From contig DHOB01000038.1 of the NCBI GenBank assembly GCA_002409675.1, positions 4,375 through 14,373 of the forward strand: a stretch of 9,999 nucleotides of DNA. Reading direction: 5' to 3'. Position numbers and translations under genes: made by a program. Shown piece after piece: positions 6,183 to 9,999 of this stretch; the stretch's first letter is position 1, and the number at the start of each line of letters is the position of its first letter. Under the pieces are notes generated by a model that was not told where the DNA came from, did no database searches, and saw only the letters and a program-made list of their open reading frames with translations. The DNA comes from Ruminococcaceae bacterium UBA5401. GTDB taxonomy: Bacteria > Bacillota > Clostridia > Oscillospirales > Acutalibacteraceae.

Positions 6183-7474
6183 ACCGGATTCGGGAAATCA
6201 AAAGCGAACGGGCGGGCGACGCCTATTACGAGGTCCGTCATTCCTCGGGCCTGAAAATCCTGATTTATCCAAAGCCGAAGAACAGCTCTTCCTACGCGAT
6301 ATTCGGCACGAAGTACGGCTCCATCGACAACTGCTTCCGGACTTCCCCCGGCGGCGAGCCGCAGAAGGTCCCGAACGGCATCGCCCATTATCTGGAGCAC
6401 AAGCTGTTCGAGAGCGCCGAGGGCGACGCGTTCGCGCGCTTTGCCAAGACCGGAGCCTCCGCCAACGCCTATACCTCCTTCGACATGACCTGCTTTCTGT
6501 TTTCCTGCACGGCCAACGTCTACCAGTCACTCGAAATCCTGCTGGATTTCGTCCAGTCCCCCTATTTTACGGAGCAGACCGTGCAGAAGGAACAGGGCAT
6601 CATCGGGCAGGAAATCCGGATGTACGACGACGACCCGCAGTGGCGCGTGCTGTTCAACCTGCTGGGGGCGCTTTACCACACGCACCCGGTCAAAATCGAC
6701 ATCGCGGGCACGACCGACAGCATCGCCAAAATCACGCCGGAGCTTCTGTACCGCTGCTACCGGACCTTTTACAACCTGAACAACATGGTCCTGTGCATCG
6801 CGGGGAACGTGGAGCCGGACCGCGTGCTGCAGGTGTGTGACAAAATGCTGAAGCCCGCGGACCCCTCGTACCATGTGGAGCGGATTTTCGAGCCGGAGCC
6901 GGAGCACATCGTGAAAGCGAGGGCGGAGCAGAAAATGGCCGTCGCGGTTCCGCTGTTTGAGCTCGGCTTTAAGGAGTCGTGCGCTTCCGGCAGGGCGACG
7001 ACCCAGCAGATTGCCGAGACGGATATCCTGCTGGAGGCGCTGGCCTCCGACGCATCCCCGCTTTTCCGCAGGTTGCTGGACGCCGGCCTGATCAACGAGG
7101 CGTCGTTCGGGCACGAGTATTTCGAGGGGCCGGGGTTTGCCTCCGTGATCTTTTCGGGTGAATCCAGGGACCCGGAAGCCGCGGCGGACGAAATCAAAAA
7201 GGCAATCGCCTCCGTCCGGGCGGAAGGCTTTGACCGCGACACTTTCGAGCGCGCGAAACGGGCGGTTTACGGGCGCAACATCGCCGCGCTCAACAATGTG
7301 GGCTGCATCGCGAACTCCCTGGTGGCGCTCGAATTCGCAGGGCGGGAGCTGTTTTCCTACATCGACGCGGTCGCTCAGGCGAGTGTGGACGACGTGCTGG
7401 GCCGGCTGGAAGTGCAGCTGAGGCCGCAGTATTCCTCGCTCTCGGTCATCCGCCCGAAACAGCCGGCTCCCTGA
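6179..7474 (+). CDS. ymfH: M16-family zinc peptidase, YmfH type
   Basis: Predicted zinc-bearing subunit of the M16 heterodimer with the preceding gene. The 431-residue protein has the inverted zinc motif HYLEH at residues 70-74 (His70, Glu73, His74). A downstream glutamate in IGQEIRMYDDDP (Glu145) is the likely third ligand. Where other M16 proteins have the Arg/Tyr substrate pair, this one reads LLDAGLIN, with Leu299 and Asn306, so the pair is missing and is presumably supplied by the partner. Translation starts at a GTG that overlaps the upstream stop codon, with a GGGGTG-like site about 8 nt before it, so it is probably translationally coupled. The next gene, lgt, follows after 43 nt. Cellular substrate is unknown. 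A role in EF-P modification is known only for the B. subtilis homologue. Confidence 0.9.
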   Translation: MNRIREIKSERAGDAYYEVRHSSGLKILIYPKPKNSSSYAIFGTKYGSIDNCFRTSPGGEPQKVPNGIAHYLEHKLFESAEGDAFARFAKTGASANAYTSFDMTCFLFSCTANVYQSLEILLDFVQSPYFTEQTVQKEQGIIGQEIRMYDDDPQWRVLFNLLGALYHTHPVKIDIAGTTDSIAKITPELLYRCYRTFYNLNNMVLCIAGNVEPDRVLQVCDKMLKPADPSYHVERIFEPEPEHIVKARAEQKMAVAVPLFELGFKESCASGRATTQQIAETDILLEALASDASPLFRRLLDAGLINEASFGHEYFEGPGFASVIFSGESRDPEAAADEIKKAIASVRAEGFDRDTFERAKRAVYGRNIAALNNVGCIANSLVALEFAGRELFSYIDAVAQASVDDVLGRLEVQLRPQYSSLSVIRPKQPAP

Positions 7475-7517
7475 AGGCGAAAATATCTTTCGCAGGAAGA
7501 AATGGTGGTGCACGTTT

Positions 7518-8594
7518 ATGTATCATGTTCAGTTCCCCGGTCTGGGGCTCAGCTTTACCGTCAACCCGGTCGCGTTTTCCGTCGGCGGGCATGAGTTCCG
7601 GTGGTACGGGGTCATTATTGCGGCCGGCTTTCTGCTTGCGTTTCTCTATGCGCTGAAAAGCTGCAAAAAGTTTCACCTCGATGAGGACAAGTTCATCGAC
7701 GCGGTGCTTCTCGGCCTGGTCGGCGGCATCGTGTGCGCGCGCATCTACTATGTCGTCTTCGACAGCAGCGACCAGTTCATCAAAAATCCCGTGAGCGTGT
7801 TCTATATCTGGAACGGCGGGCTCGCAATCTACGGCGGGATTATCGGCGGCCTGCTCTGCGGGGCGCTGGTGGCCAGGCTGCATAAAATCAGCGTTCCGGC
7901 CGTGCTGGACGTTGGCTCCCTGGGCTTTTTAATCGGCCAGTCAATCGGCCGGTGGGGCAACTTCGTGAACCAGGAGGCTTTCGGCTCGGCGACGAACCTT
8001 CCCTGGCGGATGAGCAGCGAGGCGACGGCGCTGGTCTCTTCTTCGGGGGTGCACCCGTGCTTTCTCTACGAATCGCTGTGGTGCGTGCTCGGCTTTGTGC
8101 TGCTACATATTTTCAGCCGGAAATTCCGCCGCTACGACGGGCAGGTCTTTCTGCTTTACAGCCTCTGGTACGGGGTCGGGCGGTTCTTCATCGAGGGGCT
8201 GCGCACCGACAGCCTGATTACGCCGGTGGTTCCCCTGCGGGTTTCGCAGGTCGTGGCGGCTGCGGCCGTTGTGGCGTCCGCGGTGCTGCTGGTTGTGTTC
8301 CGCAGCCGCACGGCCCTGACGGGCTGCGGCTCCGCGAAAATCATGGAGCTCAATTCGATTGAGACCGACATCAAGCCGGAAGCCGGAATGGATGCCGGGC
8401 CGGATTACAGCGACGGGACCAGCACGATTTTCGGCAGCGCGGAAGAAGCGAAGAAGGTTCTGGCCGGCGAGCCCGTCCGCGGCGGGGCGGAGCCGGAAAA
8501 AGCCGCGGACGAAAAGCCGGGTCCGCAGCCGGAAGAGAAAGCGGACGCGGGCGATTCCGAAAAATCCGAGCCTTCGGCGGGAGGAAAGAAATAA
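7518..8594 (+). CDS. lgt: Prolipoprotein diacylglyceryl transferase (Lgt) with charged C-terminal tail
   Basis: Integral membrane enzyme that moves a diacylglyceryl group from phosphatidylglycerol to the lipobox cysteine of prolipoproteins, the first step of lipoprotein maturation. The hallmark GRWGNFVNQEAFG lies at residues 144-156. It supplies Arg145, Asn148, Glu153 and Gly156, equivalent to E. coli Arg143, Asn146, Glu151 and Gly154. HPCFLYES (179-186) and GRFFIEGLR (221-229) are also conserved. The last helix ends near residue 262. At the position of E. coli His103 the sequence has Tyr105 (GGLAIYGG). The protein is 358 residues, about 90 longer than usual (B. subtilis Lgt is about 269). 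The extra part (266-358) is hydrophilic, rich in Glu, Lys, Pro and Ala, and probably disordered. The ATG at 7518 is preceded by GGTGGTG at 7-nt spacing. The TAA stop directly abuts the folD ATG. Confidence 0.95.
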   Translation: MYHVQFPGLGLSFTVNPVAFSVGGHEFRWYGVIIAAGFLLAFLYALKSCKKFHLDEDKFIDAVLLGLVGGIVCARIYYVVFDSSDQFIKNPVSVFYIWNGGLAIYGGIIGGLLCGALVARLHKISVPAVLDVGSLGFLIGQSIGRWGNFVNQEAFGSATNLPWRMSSEATALVSSSGVHPCFLYESLWCVLGFVLLHIFSRKFRRYDGQVFLLYSLWYGVGRFFIEGLRTDSLITPVVPLRVSQVVAAAAVVASAVLLVVFRSRTALTGCGSAKIMELNSIETDIKPEAGMDAGPDYSDGTSTIFGSAEEAKKVLAGEPVRGGAEPEKAADEKPGPQPEEKADAGDSEKSEPSAGGKK

Positions 8595-9464
8595 ATGGCG
8601 GAAATCATCGACGGAAAAGCCGTTTCGGCCGAAATCCGGGCGGAGGCCGCGCGTGAGACCGAGCGGCTGAAAGGGCTGGGCGTCACGCCCGGCCTCGCGG
8701 TCGTTCTGGTGGGGGACGACCCGGCTTCCCGGACCTATGTCAGGCTTAAGGAGAAAGCCTGCGCCGCGGCCGGAATCCATTCCGAAAAATACCTTCTGCC
8801 CGCAACGGCCGGCCAGAAAGAGGTCCTGGACCTTGTGCGCCACCTGAACGGCGAAAAAAAGGTGAGCGGGATCCTGGTGCAGCTTCCCCTGCCGGCGGGA
8901 ATCGACAGCCGGGCCGTTCTCGAAACGATCGACCCGCTCAAGGACGTGGACGCCTTCCACCCGGCCAACGTGGGGCGGATTGTGATAGGGAACCCCCGCT
9001 TTCTGCCGTGCACGCCGGCCGGGATTATGGAGCTGCTGCGCCGCAGGCGGATTGCGGTGGCGGGCAAAAACTGCGTGGTCATCGGCCGCAGCGACATTGT
9101 GGGCAAGCCGACCGCCATGTTGCTGCTGCATGCGGACGGCACGGTCACGGTCTGCCACAGCAAAACGCGCGGCCTGAAGGAAATCTGCCGGAGGGCCGAC
9201 ATCCTCGTCGTCGCCGTCGGAAAGCCGAAATTCGTGACGGCGGACATGGTCAAGCCGGGCGCGGTCGTGATTGACGTCGGGATGGACCGCGACGAGAACG
9301 GCCGGCTGTGCGGGGACGTCGATTTCGCCGCGGTGGAGCCGCTGGCCTCCCATATCACGCCGGTGCCGGGCGGCGTGGGGCCGATGACCATCGCCATGCT
9401 GCTGAAAAACACGGTCCTGGCGGCGGAGCTCCAGAACGGAATCTCCCGCCCCGAAGGGCGCTGA
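8595..9464 (+). CDS. folD: Bifunctional methylenetetrahydrofolate dehydrogenase/cyclohydrolase (FolD)
   Basis: Cytoplasmic enzyme interconverting 5,10-methylene-, 5,10-methenyl- and 10-formyl-tetrahydrofolate, using NADP in most bacteria. The 289-residue length is standard. The catalytic motif is YVRLK (Tyr48, Lys52), followed by the substrate-site stretch GILVQLPLP (92-100) and DVDAFHP (117-123). The Rossmann domain carries GRSDIVGKP (164-172), and the conserved C-terminal PGGVGPMT lies at 258-265. All key residues are present, so both activities are expected. The ATG follows the lgt stop with no gap; GGGAGG (8579-8584), inside the end of lgt, is the binding site. The dxs gene starts 8 nt after the stop. 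In many Firmicutes folD is followed by xseA, xseB and ispA before dxs; here those genes are absent from the junction. Confidence 0.97.
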   Translation: MAEIIDGKAVSAEIRAEAARETERLKGLGVTPGLAVVLVGDDPASRTYVRLKEKACAAAGIHSEKYLLPATAGQKEVLDLVRHLNGEKKVSGILVQLPLPAGIDSRAVLETIDPLKDVDAFHPANVGRIVIGNPRFLPCTPAGIMELLRRRRIAVAGKNCVVIGRSDIVGKPTAMLLLHADGTVTVCHSKTRGLKEICRRADILVVAVGKPKFVTADMVKPGAVVIDVGMDRDENGRLCGDVDFAAVEPLASHITPVPGGVGPMTIAMLLKNTVLAAELQNGISRPEGR

Positions 9465-9472
9465 GGGCCGCC

Positions 9473-9999
9473 ATGGGGAGCTTGCTTGATTCCATCCGCT
9501 CGCCGCAGGATTTGCAGGGGCTGTCGTCCGCCCAGCTCAAACAGCTCTGCGGTGAAATCCGGGAAAAAATCATCCGCACCGTCGCCGCGAACGGCGGGCA
9601 CCTCGCGTCCAACCTCGGCGTGGTGGAGCTGACGGTGGCCCTGCACCGCGTCTTTAATTCTCCGGACGATAAAATCGTCTGGGACGTCGGTCATCAGTCC
9701 TATACGCACAAGATGCTGACGGGCCGCGGCGCCAGAATTTCCACCCTGCGCACGAAGGGCGGGCTTTCCGGCTTTCCGAACCGGCGGGAAAGCCCGTACG
9801 ACCCGTTTACGTCCGGCCACAGCAGCGCGTCGATTTCGGCGGCCCTCGGGCTGGCCAAGGCGAAGGAGCTTTCCGGCGAAAAGGGGCATGTGGTCGCCGT
9901 CATCGGCGACGGGGCGCTCACGGGCGGCCTCGCCTACGAGGGCTTGAACAACGCCGGGCGCTTCAAAAAAAAGTTCATCGTCGTTCTGAACGACAACAA
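9473..9999 (+). CDS. dxs: 1-deoxy-D-xylulose-5-phosphate synthase (Dxs), 5' part
   Basis: First enzyme of the MEP isoprenoid pathway. It condenses pyruvate and glyceraldehyde 3-phosphate with thiamine diphosphate. The window holds the first 175 codons of an expected roughly 620; the gene runs off the right edge with no stop. The visible N-terminal domain is diagnostic: GGHLASNLGVVELTVALH (residues 41-58, His43), DVGHQSYTHKMLTGR (71-85, His74), TSGHSSASISAALG (113-126) and the diphosphate/metal motif GDGALTGG with Asp146 through to Asn175. These correspond to E. coli His49, His80, Asp152 and Asn181 with a constant offset of six. The ATG at 9473 has GAGGG about 6 nt upstream, overlapping the folD stop. 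It is likely co-transcribed with folD. No damage is visible in the part present. Confidence 0.96.
   Translation, partial: MGSLLDSIRSPQDLQGLSSAQLKQLCGEIREKIIRTVAANGGHLASNLGVVELTVALHRVFNSPDDKIVWDVGHQSYTHKMLTGRGARISTLRTKGGLSGFPNRRESPYDPFTSGHSSASISAALGLAKAKELSGEKGHVVAVIGDGALTGGLAYEGLNNAGRFKKKFIVVLNDN

Noticed and set aside
8103..9889. Long minus-strand frames opposite lgt, folD and dxs
   Set aside because: They mirror conserved genes and have no recognisable domains.

Overview
This window looks like chromosomal DNA from a GC-rich, endospore-forming member of the Clostridia. The best guess is the Oscillospiraceae/Acutalibacteraceae part of the class. The evidence is a two-subunit dipicolinate synthase (a spore-specific enzyme), a paired M16 peptidase locus (ymfF/ymfH type) next to lgt, a folD-dxs block, AGGAGG-like ribosome binding sites and sigma-A-like promoters. 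The genus assignment is inference from gene content only. No rRNA, tRNA, CRISPR array, transposase or phage gene was seen.

Layout. (1) 1-1698: murC on the minus strand with a strong terminator at the left edge, then a divergent promoter region. (2) 1699-3139: dpaA-dpaB (spoVFA-spoVFB), the dipicolinate synthase operon, with a good candidate sigma-K promoter upstream. (3) 3230-3742: a small predicted membrane-anchored protein (zinc ribbon, DUF2007-like domain, charged linker, C-terminal membrane helix) with its own promoter and terminator. (4) 3821-4738: an EamA-family (DMT superfamily) transporter on the minus strand, flanked by an exact 15-bp direct repeat. (5) 4899-9999: a plus-strand operon-like run of ymfF-like, ymfH-like, lgt, folD and dxs genes; dxs is cut by the window end. 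Gaps between these genes range from a 4-nt overlap to 43 nt, with no convincing internal terminator.

How the genes work together. MurC adds L-alanine to UDP-MurNAc in peptidoglycan synthesis. DpaAB makes the dipicolinic acid that loads the spore core. The two M16 proteins look like a heterodimer with a split active site: one has the HxxEH zinc motif and lacks the Arg/Tyr pair, the other has the reverse. Lgt lipidates lipoproteins, FolD supplies one-carbon folates, and Dxs starts the MEP isoprenoid pathway. Most of the window is housekeeping and sporulation metabolism. I found no convincing new biological system. The points most worth a second look are the repeats around the transporter, the complementary M16 pair, the charged C-terminal extension of Lgt, the unknown zinc-ribbon protein and the direct folD-dxs junction.
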